The notes: generated from the letters alone by a model not told the origin. A stretch of 64,000 bases of DNA from Sphingomonas sp. Leaf17 (GCF_001421505.1 NZ_LMKL01000001.1:248001-312000); one strand, 5' to 3'. Shown: positions 1 through 10,449, counted from the stretch's first letter. Numbers and translations are program-made.

Positions 1-132
1 CGGGGGGACGGCCGAAGCGGCGGCCTCCACGGGCTTCGTCGCGGCGGGAGCGGTGGACTTCGGCGATGCGACGGGCACGGCCGGGGTCGCCGGTTTCCCG
101 GTAACGCGAGACGGCGGGTCGGTGCGCTTCAT
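1..132 (-). CDS. Probable phasin, N-terminal part (runs off the left edge)
   Basis: Only the first 44 codons are visible. The start is an ATG read leftwards from 132, with GGAG about ten bases upstream. The fragment begins MKRTDPPSRVTGKPATPAVP and continues as an Ala/Pro/Lys-rich stretch, which is the usual low-complexity N-terminus of alphaproteobacterial phasins (PHA granule surface proteins). It lies directly downstream of phaC on the same strand and has its own promoter flanked by a PhaR-like inverted repeat. The phasin call is inference from composition and context, because the conserved phasin domain is outside the window. Another Ala/Pro-rich protein is possible. Confidence 0.5.
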   Translation of the reverse strand, partial: MKRTDPPSRVTGKPATPAVPVASPKSTAPAATKPVEAAASAVPP

Positions 133-153
133 GATCCTGCTCCAGCTAATTGC

Positions 154-207
154 TGCACTGCACAATAATGATGGAATCAAAAGATTTCAAGCATTTTGTG
201 CAGTGCA
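154..207 (-). promoter_or_regulatory. Phasin promoter flanked by PhaR-like operator arms
   Basis: Reading leftwards, a sigma70-like promoter has -35 TTGAAA (190-185) and -10 TATTGT (167-162) with a 17-base spacer. Two perfect 12-base inverted arms flank it: TGCACTGCACAA at 154-165, overlapping the -10, and TTGTGCAGTGCA at 196-207, just upstream of the -35. Arm centres are 42 bp apart, about four helical turns. PhaR repressors of Paracoccus and Rhodobacter are known to bind TGC/GCA-rich sites before phasin genes. That PhaR acts here is inferred. Confidence 0.65.
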
Positions 208-242
208 TCATGCACCGTGCGGATGACAGATTGATGGCGGCC

Positions 243-1973
243 CTACGGTGCGCGGACATACTCGCCGGGTGCCTCGCCCAGCACGGTCGCCTTGCCGCCA
301 CCGGGCACCCGCGCGCCGGTCGCGGCCACCGTCGCCGCCCCCCGCTCGCGCAGCCAGTCGATCCAGTCCGGCCACCAGCTGCCCTTCGTCTCGGTCGCGC
401 CGGCGACGAACGCATCGAGCGTCGCGACCGTGTCCGGGTTGGTCCAATACTGGTATTTCACGGCCGAGGGCGGGTTCACCACACCCGCGATATGCCCGGA
501 CCCGGCCAGCACGAACCGCATCGGCCCGGTAAATACCTGGGTCATCGTCCACACGCTGTCGGCCGGCGCGATGTGATCCTCGCGCCCCGCCTGAATGTAC
601 GACGGCGTCTTCACGCGCGTCAGGTCGATCGGCACGCCCGCGACCGACAGCGCGCCCGGCCGGATCAGCAGGTTGTCGCGGTACAGGTCGGTCAGATAGC
701 TCTTGTGCCATTTCGCCGGCAGGTTGGTCGTGTCACCATTCCAGTGCAGCAGGTCGAACGGGGCATAATCCTTGCCCAGCAGATAGTTGTTGGTGACATA
801 GTTCCAGATCAGGTCGCGCCCGCGCAACAGGTTGAACGTCGCCGCCATGTAACGCCCGTCGAGGAACCCGTCCTTCGACACCTGCTCGATCAGCCTCAAC
901 TGTTCGTCGCCGACAAACAGGTTCAGTTCGCCCGCGTTGGAAAAGTCGATCTGCGCGGTGAAGAAGGTCGCGCTCGCCACCTTTTCCGCCTCGCCCTTGG
1001 CCTCCAGCAGCGCCAGCGTCGCGGCCAGCGTCGTGCCCGCCACGCAATAGCCGATGGTATGCACGGCGGGCACGTCCAGCAGGTCGCGGATCGTGTCGAC
1101 GGCATCGACCTGCGCCGCGACATAATCGTCCCAGACCACGTCCTTCATGCTGGCGTCGGCCGATTTCCACGACACCATGAACACGCTGATCCCCTGCTCC
1201 ACCGCCCAGCGGATGAAGCTTTTCTCGGGCGTCAGGTCCAGGATGTAGAACCGGTTGATCCACGGCGGAAAGATCACCAGCGGCGTCGCCAGCACCTTTT
1301 TCGTCGTCGGCGCATAGTGGATCAGTTCGTACAGGGCCGTGCGATGTACGACCTTGCCCGGCGTCATCGCCAGGTTGCGCCCCACCTCGAACGCGGTCGA
1401 ATCGGTGTGGGTCAGCTGGCCGCGGCCGATATCGGCCATCATATTCTGCATACCCTTCAGCAGATTCGCGCCGCGCGTCTCGACGGTTTTCGCGATTACC
1501 TCCGGGTTGGTCAGCGCGAAGTTGGTCGGGCTCATCGCGTCGACGAATCCGCGCGCGGCGAAGCGCAGCCGGTCCTTTTCCTTCGGGTCGATCCCCTCCA
1601 GCGCCTCGACCCCGCGCAACATGTGGTCGGCGATCATCAGATAACTCTGGCGGATCATGTCGAACACCGGGTTCTCGTGCCACTCCGCCGCCTTGAACCG
1701 CTTGTCGGCGGGCGCGGCGGCCACCGGCGCGGACGCGGCCTGTGCGGGATCGAGAAACCGTTGCCAGATCGTCAGGCTGTCGGCCCAGAAATCCTGGACG
1801 CGCTGGACGGTGGCGGGGTCGTTGAAGCCGGGGATGACCGGCATCGCCTCGGCCGGTCCCTTCATCGCCTGCAGCCCCTGCTCCATCATCATCTGCTGCG
1901 CCCGTCCCATGACCCAGGTCCAGTGCTGGAGATCCTCCAGGCTCGGCGGTGCGGTGTCGGATTGCGTGGTCAT
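243..1973 (-). CDS. phaC: Class I polyhydroxyalkanoate synthase PhaC
   Basis: Polymerises (R)-3-hydroxyacyl-CoA into polyhydroxyalkanoate on granules. The 576-residue length fits class I enzymes. The N-terminal PhaC domain is followed by an alpha/beta hydrolase fold with the lipase-like box GYCVAGT, in which Cys310 is the nucleophile. The catalytic Asp is at about 467 (GREDHIAP) and the His at about 495 (GSGHIAGV). A Pro/Ala linker near residues 75-90 precedes the catalytic domain. The stop is 111 bases from the start of the phasin gene on the same strand. The phasin promoter lies in that gap, so the two can be controlled separately. Confidence 0.95.
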   Translation of the reverse strand: MTTQSDTAPPSLEDLQHWTWVMGRAQQMMMEQGLQAMKGPAEAMPVIPGFNDPATVQRVQDFWADSLTIWQRFLDPAQAASAPVAAAPADKRFKAAEWHENPVFDMIRQSYLMIADHMLRGVEALEGIDPKEKDRLRFAARGFVDAMSPTNFALTNPEVIAKTVETRGANLLKGMQNMMADIGRGQLTHTDSTAFEVGRNLAMTPGKVVHRTALYELIHYAPTTKKVLATPLVIFPPWINRFYILDLTPEKSFIRWAVEQGISVFMVSWKSADASMKDVVWDDYVAAQVDAVDTIRDLLDVPAVHTIGYCVAGTTLAATLALLEAKGEAEKVASATFFTAQIDFSNAGELNLFVGDEQLRLIEQVSKDGFLDGRYMAATFNLLRGRDLIWNYVTNNYLLGKDYAPFDLLHWNGDTTNLPAKWHKSYLTDLYRDNLLIRPGALSVAGVPIDLTRVKTPSYIQAGREDHIAPADSVWTMTQVFTGPMRFVLAGSGHIAGVVNPPSAVKYQYWTNPDTVATLDAFVAGATETKGSWWPDWIDWLRERGAATVAATGARVPGGGKATVLGEAPGEYVRAP

Positions 1974-2128
1974 GCGGCATCCTCTGGTTTGACCGCCAGC
2001 CTAGCGGGTCGGGACCGCAATGGCGACCCTGGATCCTCCCTGCTTCCGTGGAGGAATTGAACCCCGCGCTTTCACCGCAACGCCTCGTGCGATAGGAGGC
2101 GTCGCTCCATCACGAAGGCTCATGTCCG

Positions 2129-3346
2129 ATGACCGACGATTTCTACCGTATCAAACGCCTGCCGCCCTATATCATCGCCGAAGTGAACGCGATGCGGGCA
2201 GCGGCGCGCGCGGGCGGTGAGGACATCATCGACCTTGGCATGGGCAATCCCGACCTGCCGCCGCCGCCCCACGTCATCGACAAGCTGATCGAGGTGACGC
2301 GCAAGCCCGACGCGCATGGCTATTCCCAGTCGAAGGGAATCCCCGGCCTGCGTCGCGCGCAGGCCAATTATTACGGCCGTCGGTTCGGCGTCGATCTTGA
2401 TCCCGAAACCGAGGTCGTCGTGACGATGGGGTCGAAGGAGGGGCTGGCCAGCCTTGCCACCGCGATCACCGCGCCGGGCGACGTCGTGCTCGCGCCCAAC
2501 CCGTCCTACCCGATCCACACCTTCGGCTTCATCATCGCCGGCGCAACGATCCGCGCGGTGCCGACCACGCCCGACGAGCAGTATTTCGAAAGCCTGGAAC
2601 GCGCGATGGCGTTCACCGTCCCGCGCCCCAGCGTGCTGGTCGTCAACTATCCGTCGAACCCGACCGCCGAGACGGTCGATCTTGCCTTCTACGAGCGGCT
2701 GGTCGCGTGGGCGAAGGAGAACAAGGTCTGGATCATCTCCGACCTCGCCTATTCGGAACTGTATTTCGACGGCAAGCCGACCGTCTCGATCCTGCAGGTC
2801 AAGGGCGGCAAGGACGTCGCGGTCGAGTTCACCTCGCTCAGCAAGACCTACAGCATGGCCGGCTGGCGGATCGGCTTCGCGGTCGGCAATCCAAAGCTGA
2901 TCGCGGCGATGACGCGGGTGAAGTCCTATCTCGATTACGGCGCGTTCACCCCGATCCAAGCCGCCGCCTGCGCCGCGCTGAACGGCCCGCAGGACATCGT
3001 CGAAAAGAACCGCCAGCTGTATCACAAGCGCCGCGACGTGCTGGTCGAGAGCTTCGGCCGTGCCGGCTGGGACATTCCCTCGCCGCCCGCGTCGATGTTC
3101 GCCTGGGCGCCATTGCCGCCGGCGCTCGCGCATCTGGGCAGCCTTGAATTCTCCAAGCAATTGCTCTCTCACGCCAAGGTCGCGGTGGCCCCCGGGGTGG
3201 GCTATGGCGAAAACGGCGAAGGCTTCGTGCGGATCGCGATGGTCGAGAACGAACAGCGACTGCGCCAGGCGGCGCGCAACGTGCGGAAATATCTCCAGTC
3301 GATGGGTGTCAACACGCCCGCCAGCACGCCCGCGCGCACGGGCTGA
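2129..3346 (+). CDS. alaC: AlaC-type PLP aminotransferase (often named LL-diaminopimelate aminotransferase)
   Basis: Fold-type I PLP aminotransferase of 405 residues. It matches remembered E. coli AlaC almost throughout: RLPPY near residue 10, EDIIDLGMGNPD at 31-42, PNPSYPIH at 123-130, SNPTA at 176-180 and the PLP lysine Lys239 in SLSKTYSMAGWR. AlaC makes alanine from pyruvate and glutamate. Relatives are frequently labelled LL-diaminopimelate aminotransferase, and this sequence alone cannot exclude that substrate. The N-terminal RLPPY is a hallmark of the AlaC group. The permease downstream starts 12 bases after the stop, so co-transcription is likely. Confidence 0.88.
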   Translation: MTDDFYRIKRLPPYIIAEVNAMRAAARAGGEDIIDLGMGNPDLPPPPHVIDKLIEVTRKPDAHGYSQSKGIPGLRRAQANYYGRRFGVDLDPETEVVVTMGSKEGLASLATAITAPGDVVLAPNPSYPIHTFGFIIAGATIRAVPTTPDEQYFESLERAMAFTVPRPSVLVVNYPSNPTAETVDLAFYERLVAWAKENKVWIISDLAYSELYFDGKPTVSILQVKGGKDVAVEFTSLSKTYSMAGWRIGFAVGNPKLIAAMTRVKSYLDYGAFTPIQAAACAALNGPQDIVEKNRQLYHKRRDVLVESFGRAGWDIPSPPASMFAWAPLPPALAHLGSLEFSKQLLSHAKVAVAPGVGYGENGEGFVRIAMVENEQRLRQAARNVRKYLQSMGVNTPASTPARTG

Positions 3347-3358
3347 TCGCGACCCCGC

Positions 3359-4138
3359 ATGACAATCAATCCGCTATATTCGGTGGCCGGCGTGCTCGTC
3401 GGCCTCGTCGTCGGGCTGACCGGTGTCGGGGGCGGTTCGCTGATGACGCCGCTGCTCGTCCTCGTCTTCGGTTTCCACCCCGCCACCGCGGTCGGCACCG
3501 ATCTGCTCTATGCGTCGGCGACCAAGAGCGTCGGCACCGTCGTCCATGGCTGGCGCGGGACGGTCGAATGGCGGGTCGTCCGCCGGCTTGCACTGGGCAG
3601 CATCCCGGCGGCGGTGCTGACCCTGCTGATGCTGGGTCGCGCCGGTGAACGATCGGCCAGTACCGGCCACGCCATTTCGGTGGTGCTGGGCGTCACGCTG
3701 ATCCTGTCGGCGATCGGCACCATCTTTCGCGCGCGGATCATCGCGTGGCTGTCGTCGCGGATCGGCACGGCGGCGGGGCCACGCCCGGCGATCTACACCG
3801 TTATCCTCGGCGCGATCCTTGGCGTTCTCGTCTCGCTGACCTCGGTCGGGGCAGGCGCGCTGGGGATGACCGCGCTGCTGATCCTCTACCCCAGCCTGCC
3901 GATCAAGCGACTGGTCGGGTCCGACATCGCCCATGCGGTGCCGCTGACCCTGCTCGCGGGCATCGGCCACTGGATGCTGGGATCGGTCGACATCGCCCTG
4001 CTCTGCTCGCTGCTGGTCGGGTCCATTCCCGGCATCATCGTCGGCAGCCTGATCGCATCCCGCGTGTCCGACCGCGTGCTCAGCCCGATCCTGGCGATCG
4101 TGCTGATCCTGGTCGGCGTGAAACTGGTGCTGTCATGA
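3359..4138 (+). CDS. TauE/SafE (TSUP) family membrane permease
   Basis: A 259-residue integral membrane protein with about eight hydrophobic segments. It has the two repeated half-domain signatures of the TSUP family: GLTGVGGGSLMTP near residue 20 and SLTSVGAGALGMTAL near 160. TSUP proteins export or import small sulfur compounds such as sulfite, sulfoacetate or thiosulfate, but the substrate cannot be read from the sequence. It lies 12 bases after alaC, and its stop overlaps the following thioesterase start in an ATGA junction. No sulfur-metabolism gene is adjacent. Confidence 0.85.
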   Translation: MTINPLYSVAGVLVGLVVGLTGVGGGSLMTPLLVLVFGFHPATAVGTDLLYASATKSVGTVVHGWRGTVEWRVVRRLALGSIPAAVLTLLMLGRAGERSASTGHAISVVLGVTLILSAIGTIFRARIIAWLSSRIGTAAGPRPAIYTVILGAILGVLVSLTSVGAGALGMTALLILYPSLPIKRLVGSDIAHAVPLTLLAGIGHWMLGSVDIALLCSLLVGSIPGIIVGSLIASRVSDRVLSPILAIVLILVGVKLVLS

Positions 4139-4569
4139 CCCCTGCTTGCACGCCCCGGCCGGGCTTCGCCTTCGCGACCCGCTTCCGCGTCCGCTATGCC
4201 GAGATCGACGGGCAGAAGGTCGTCTTCAATTCACGCTACCTCGAATATGCCGACGTCGCCGCGACCGAGTTCTGGGAATGGACCGGCATCGCCGAGGCGC
4301 TTGGCCCCGTGTGGACCGAAACCGAGTTCCACGTCCGCCGGTCGGAGGTCGATTACCTCAAGCCCTTCGTCTGGGGCGACAGCGTCGTCGCCTCTGTCCG
4401 GATCGACCGCATCGGCGGGTCCAGCCTGACCCAGCGCTACGAGCTGGCCCACGCGGACACCGGCGATCTCCACGCGGTCATCACGATGGTGATCGTCAAC
4501 GTCCACCTGCCCACCGGCCGCCCGGTGCCGATCGCGGATCCGGTCAGGGCATTTCTGGAGGTGCTCTAA
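4135..4569 (+). CDS. YbgC-like hotdog acyl-CoA thioesterase
   Basis: A 144-residue single-domain 4HBT hotdog protein. The active-site region reads RFRVRYAEIDGQKVVFNSRYLEY, with the Asp of YAEID at the usual catalytic position and Tyr/Asn near the expected HxNY segment. YbgC-type enzymes hydrolyse short acyl-CoA or acyl-ACP thioesters. The ATG at 4135 overlaps the permease stop by four bases and gives the normal family length. The longer reading frame extending back to 3745 is only an open extension through the permease gene. A palindromic repeat follows the stop directly. Confidence 0.82.
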   Translation: MTPACTPRPGFAFATRFRVRYAEIDGQKVVFNSRYLEYADVAATEFWEWTGIAEALGPVWTETEFHVRRSEVDYLKPFVWGDSVVASVRIDRIGGSSLTQRYELAHADTGDLHAVITMVIVNVHLPTGRPVPIADPVRAFLEVL

Positions 4570-4702
4570 CTCCTCCCCGGCACGGGGAAGGGGACCATGC
4601 GCAGCATGGTGGAGGGGAATCGCCGCAGGGGGCCTCCTTTGTGGCAATCCCCTCCACCACGCTCTCCGAGCGCGGCCCCCCTCCCCGTCCCGGGGAGGAT
4701 TT
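4570..4702. repeat. Palindromic intergenic element (CTCCTCCCCGGCACGGGGA type)
   Basis: A GC-rich inverted-repeat element fills the gap between two convergent genes. The left end CTCCTCCCCGGCACGGGGA is mirrored by the right end CCCCGTCCCGGGGAGGA. Inside, GGTGGAGGGGA near 4609 mirrors TCCCCTCCACC near 4650. It could act as a bidirectional transcription end. It looks like an interspersed element known from sphingomonad intergenic regions. Confidence 0.6.
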
Positions 4703-5174
4703 ATTTCGCCACGTCCCCCGACCCCGCCACATCCCCCGGTAGCGCCCAGATCATATCGCCCTTGCCCAGCACCCGCCCGTCATGCGCCAGCACCGCGACC
4801 GGCGGGATCGGCCGGTGGTCGCGCGTGTCGACCAGGATCGGGAACGCCGGCACCTCCGTCTCCCACCGCTCGCCCCATTGCCGCAGCGCGACCATCGTCG
4901 GCAGCAGCGCGAAGCCCTTGTCGGTCAACCCGTATTTGATCTTGCGCCGGTCGGCCGCGATCGGCGTCCGCTTCAGGATGCCGTGATCGACCAGCCGCGT
5001 CAGCCGGTTCGCCAGGATATTGCGCGCGATGCCGAGTTCGCTCTGGAACTCCTCGAAATGGTGCAGGCCGTTGAACGCCGCGCGCAGGATCAGGAACGAC
5101 CACCGCTCACCCATGGCCTCCAGCGCCGCCGGCAAGCTGCACGCGCGCAGCGGTTCACGCAGATGTTCTGTCAT
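4701..5174 (-). CDS. HxlR-family winged-helix transcriptional regulator
   Basis: A 157-residue DNA-binding protein. The HxlR signature is CSLPAALEAMGERWSFLIL beginning at Cys12, followed by helix-turn-helix and wing segments (FQSELGIARNILANRLTRL, then YGLTDKGFALLP). Cys12 is conserved in redox- or aldehyde-sensing HxlR/MarR-like regulators. The ATG at 5174 was chosen because it gives the standard HxlR N-terminus. The frame stays open far upstream, but that is antisense to the alarmone synthetase gene. The C-terminal tail of about 50 residues is longer than in the smallest family members. The target is unknown. Confidence 0.85.
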   Translation of the reverse strand: MTEHLREPLRACSLPAALEAMGERWSFLILRAAFNGLHHFEEFQSELGIARNILANRLTRLVDHGILKRTPIAADRRKIKYGLTDKGFALLPTMVALRQWGERWETEVPAFPILVDTRDHRPIPPVAVLAHDGRVLGKGDMIWALPGDVAGSGDVAK

Positions 5175-5330
5175 AGCTATGCAATACACCAACTCTACCC
5201 GAGCGTAACCCGGGATATTCACGCCGCCGATCACCATCATAGCGAAAATTGTCGCAAAATCGCGGCATTCATAGCCGGATGCGCGTGAAACCGATTGCCA
5301 AGCCGTCACGCCTCCCCCCATCTTGGGCGC

Positions 5331-7436
<2,106 letters not shown>

Positions 7437-7438
7437 CG

Positions 7439-7467
7439 TGACGCAAAAATTCAAAAATTTTGTGTCA
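7439..7467. terminator. AT-rich dyad after the RSH gene, possible transcription end
   Basis: TGACGCAAAAATT (7439-7451) and AAATTTTGTGTCA (7455-7467) form an imperfect inverted repeat (11 of 13 positions) with a CAA loop, beginning three bases after the RSH stop. The stem is weak and there is no long T-run after it, so it is an atypical intrinsic terminator. An operator is the alternative. It sits between two convergent genes. Confidence 0.35.
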
Positions 7468-7578
7468 AACAGGGTGGGGCGTGCGATTACCCGAACTCGC
7501 TAAGCCGTGTTCGCTGCGTTCTTGATCACAAGAGCAAGCCCACGCTTTCGGGGTTTGGAAGTAACGGCCGCAGGAAGC

Positions 7579-8724
7579 TTACGCCAGTCCCTCTACGGCG
7601 CGGCCGGTTTGAGCCATGGGGAACAGCACGCGCCGAGTGCGAACCGGGTCAAGCTGAAAATGCGCGGCGACCGCTCCGGCAATGAAGCTGTCGAGGTCGG
7701 CCGTGGGCCGCAGATCGCGCGCCTCGTGAAGCGACGCGATAGCCAGACCCGGCCAGTCGGCGATCACGCGCCCGCCTTTCACTGAGCCGCCCATCAACAT
7801 CGCGCTCGCGGCGGTGCCATGGTCGGTACCGCCGGTGCCGTTGACGGCTACGGTGCGCCCGAATTCGGTCGCCACCAGCACCATCGTATTGACCCATTCG
7901 GCACCCAGGCCTGTTCGGATCGCATCGACCATCACATCGAGCCCGCGCAATTGCCCGGCAAGTCTTGGGTTTTGGCCGGCATGCGTGTCCCAGCCGCCGG
8001 TCTCGATCATCGCAACGCGCGCGCCATTGACGGGCGCAACCAGCCGCGCGCACAATTCCCCCGTCGCGGCGGCGTTGCGGCCATTCTCCGCCGACAGGTC
8101 GCCGGTCAGCAGCCGCGTCGCCAGCGCCTGGTCCCACAGCCCGTGCAACTGCACATCGCGCTGGTACAGCATCGACACGCGCTCGATCATATCGTCCGAG
8201 GCCTGAGGCAGGTTCGAGGGCGCATAGCTCGCCACGTCGCGCGATCCGCGCAGTGCCAGCGGGATGGTGGCGGCGATCGCCATCGCGCGGGCATCGGCCT
8301 TGGGCAGCAGCGATAACAACCGGTTCAGCCAGCCGTCCTTGACGGCATAAGGCCCGCTGCCACCGCTTTCGAGGACGTTCTGCCCGTCAAAATGCGAACG
8401 TTCACGATAGGGCGAGGCGATCGCGTGGGCGAACAATGCCTGGCGCGAGCCGTACAGCGCGCCAATCTGCGCCAGCGCGGGATGCAGCGTAAAGGTCGAA
8501 TCGAGCTTCAGCCCCCCCTGCGCCACCTTGCCGAGAATCCCACGTTGCCCGGCAAAGGCGGGATCGCCAACGGGTACGACGATGCCAAGGCCATCGGCGG
8601 CACCGCGCTGGATGATGAAGATGAAGCGCTTGTCGGTAGGGGCGGCTGCAAACGCGATACGCGGCGCGAACAGCGTCGCTGCGCCCAACAGCCCGCCGTG
8701 CAGCAGGTTTCGTCGATCGATCAT
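7579..8724 (-). CDS. DUF1501 Tat-exported protein
   Basis: A 381-residue protein with a twin-arginine-type N-terminus (MIDRRNLLHGGLLG, then a hydrophobic run ending near AFAAAP), so export by Tat is likely. The body matches the DUF1501 family: IIQRGAADGLGIVVP near residue 37, GGWDTHAGQN near 225 and TEFGRTVAVNGTGGTDHGTA near 270. The family is distantly related to sulfatase/phosphatase folds, but no function is established. It lies three bases downstream of the DUF1800 gene, and the two form the common DUF1800-DUF1501 operon. Confidence 0.85.
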   Translation of the reverse strand: MIDRRNLLHGGLLGAATLFAPRIAFAAAPTDKRFIFIIQRGAADGLGIVVPVGDPAFAGQRGILGKVAQGGLKLDSTFTLHPALAQIGALYGSRQALFAHAIASPYRERSHFDGQNVLESGGSGPYAVKDGWLNRLLSLLPKADARAMAIAATIPLALRGSRDVASYAPSNLPQASDDMIERVSMLYQRDVQLHGLWDQALATRLLTGDLSAENGRNAAATGELCARLVAPVNGARVAMIETGGWDTHAGQNPRLAGQLRGLDVMVDAIRTGLGAEWVNTMVLVATEFGRTVAVNGTGGTDHGTAASAMLMGGSVKGGRVIADWPGLAIASLHEARDLRPTADLDSFIAGAVAAHFQLDPVRTRRVLFPMAQTGRAVEGLA

Positions 8725-8727
8725 CGT

Positions 8728-10173
8728 CTATCTCCGCATAAAATCGGGGGAAACCAGCAGCAGCGCCAGCCCCTGCGCCGGGCTTTCGGCCCGCGCGATC
8801 GCCGTCGCCGTCTGAGGCGAGAGCGAATCGCCGAACAGCGTGCCCCCAATTGCGCGCGCGTCGCTGGCACCCTGCGCCCGGGCCGCCACCCGCTCGGCTG
8901 CTTCCACTCGCCGCATCAGCGCGTCGGGGCTCGCCCAACTCGCCGCGACATCGTCGAAACCTGCCGGCGATCCGGGGCGCCATACCGGCTGCTCCAATTG
9001 CGTCATGTAGCCCAGCACATTGGGGGCGGGGAAGCTTTCGGCACCGATCGCGCGCATCGCCGAGACCGACCATTCCCACGGCGTCTTGAACTTCGAAGCT
9101 TCGGGCGACCACGCTTCGGGTGCCTCGATCAGCGCGCGATAGACCGTTGGTAGATCACCCCCCGATTGCAGGAAGGCGCGTTCGAGCCGTGCCACCAGCG
9201 CCAGCGGCGGCGTATCGGCGACGAAATGGCGGGCCAGCTTCGTCGCCACATGCTTCGCGGTCGCAGGATGCGTCGCCAGCATATCGAGCACGGCCTGCGC
9301 CTGCGCCTCGCCCGCTTCCGCGAAGTTGCGCCCCAGCACGGTGCGTGCGCCCGGTTCGTGCAGCACCGCGGCGAACGCGAAATCGCCCGGCGATGTGGTT
9401 GCCAGTCCGCTGCCCGGACCGCCCGCGATTCCCCCCACGGTCCAACCCGTCAGCGCGCGCGCCAATTCGGTGACGTCGGCCTGGCCATAGCCGGTGCGGG
9501 CACCCAGGGTGTGGAGTTCGAGAATTTCGCGCGCCAGATTTTCGTTCAGCCCGCGCTTGCGCCCGTTGGCGGCGGCGCGTCGTCCAGCCATGCTGCCCGG
9601 GCCGACCGATTGCGCCTGGTCCAGATACGTCAGCATCGCCGGATGCCGCTCGACCGCGCGCAGCATTGCGGCAAAGCTGCCCAGCACATGCGGTCGGATC
9701 GCGTCGAATTCGAAGCTGCCCGCCATCGCGATGACCGGTGGCTTCTCTGCCGATATCGCGAAATGGTTCGCCCAGAAATGCACCAGTCGTTCGACGAAGG
9801 GGGTTGGAGTGGTCAGCGAGGCGTTCGCCCGGGCAGCAACGGAGTCGACATATAACGTGCGAAGCTTTGACCGCTCGATCTGCCGTGCCTGCATGGCGGC
9901 GCTCCGCATCGGCGGCTCATTCGCGCCCTCGGTTACTGCCGCTCCGGACATCGCTCCTCCGGCCCGCTGCATCCGCCCTGCGCGGGCCGCTTGATAGAAA
10001 TCGACCAACGCCGCCGCGGCCTCGGCTCGCGACGGCGCAGCAGCGATCGCCTGCGGACGCACGACATAGTGTTGGAGCTGAGCAAGCAGCCAACCGCGCG
10101 GGTCTTTCGGAGGCTCGGTCCCCAATCGGGCCCCAAGACCGAAACGGTTGTTGGCAATGGCAGACGCACGCAT
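8728..10173 (-). CDS. DUF1800 family protein
   Basis: A 481-residue protein with the DUF1800 N-terminal signature NRFGLGAR (residues 9-16). Other characteristic segments are HFWANHFAIS near residue 130, NENLAREILELHTLG near 215 and AKHVATKLARHFV near 300. No function is known. These proteins nearly always precede a Tat-exported DUF1501 protein, as here with only three bases between. AGGAG lies seven bases before the ATG. No obvious signal peptide is present, so it may be an assembly or maturation partner of the exported DUF1501 protein, which is inference. Confidence 0.85.
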   Translation of the reverse strand: MRASAIANNRFGLGARLGTEPPKDPRGWLLAQLQHYVVRPQAIAAAPSRAEAAAALVDFYQAARAGRMQRAGGAMSGAAVTEGANEPPMRSAAMQARQIERSKLRTLYVDSVAARANASLTTPTPFVERLVHFWANHFAISAEKPPVIAMAGSFEFDAIRPHVLGSFAAMLRAVERHPAMLTYLDQAQSVGPGSMAGRRAAANGRKRGLNENLAREILELHTLGARTGYGQADVTELARALTGWTVGGIAGGPGSGLATTSPGDFAFAAVLHEPGARTVLGRNFAEAGEAQAQAVLDMLATHPATAKHVATKLARHFVADTPPLALVARLERAFLQSGGDLPTVYRALIEAPEAWSPEASKFKTPWEWSVSAMRAIGAESFPAPNVLGYMTQLEQPVWRPGSPAGFDDVAASWASPDALMRRVEAAERVAARAQGASDARAIGGTLFGDSLSPQTATAIARAESPAQGLALLLVSPDFMRR

Positions 10174-10343
10174 GGGCTGGCTCCTGTTGGAAACCCAGCC
10201 TGAAGCGAAACTGTATCAGAACTTTGTCAGTGCTTGAGTTCGCCTTGTGTCCGGGGCAACTCGTCTCAATGATGGGAATATATGCGGGACCAGTTATTCC
10301 ACATCGGAAGTGTACGTTTGATCGAAAACTCACAAGTTTTGCA

Positions 10344-10408
10344 CCCCGACTTGCATCGCATTGATACATCACGGTTTTGGTGATGCGCATAGGCGATGCA
10401 AATCGGGG
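10344..10408. repeat. Nested inverted repeat in an AT-rich gap
   Basis: CCCCGACTTGCATCGC (10344-10359) pairs with GCGATGCAAATCGGGG (10393-10408) at 15 of 16 positions. Inside the loop, CATCAC (10367-10372) pairs with GTGATG (10380-10385), giving a branched hairpin in DNA or RNA. It lies 3' of the small glycine-rich gene and 5' of the DUF1800 gene on the minus strand. It may end the former transcript or regulate the latter. No U-run follows on either strand. Confidence 0.55.
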
Positions 10409-10449
10409 TCGAACAAAATTCCAGTCATCCTATATCATCGCTTTCCAAC

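Noticed and set aside
150-2060. A 636-codon plus-strand frame across phaC
   Set aside because: It is antisense to a complete PHA synthase with all catalytic residues. Its Arg/His/Gly-rich translation is the usual shadow of a high-GC gene.
3745-4134. A longer thioesterase start inside the TSUP permease gene
   Set aside because: The added 130 residues are an Arg/Asp/Pro-rich shadow of the permease. The ATG at 4135 gives the normal hotdog length.
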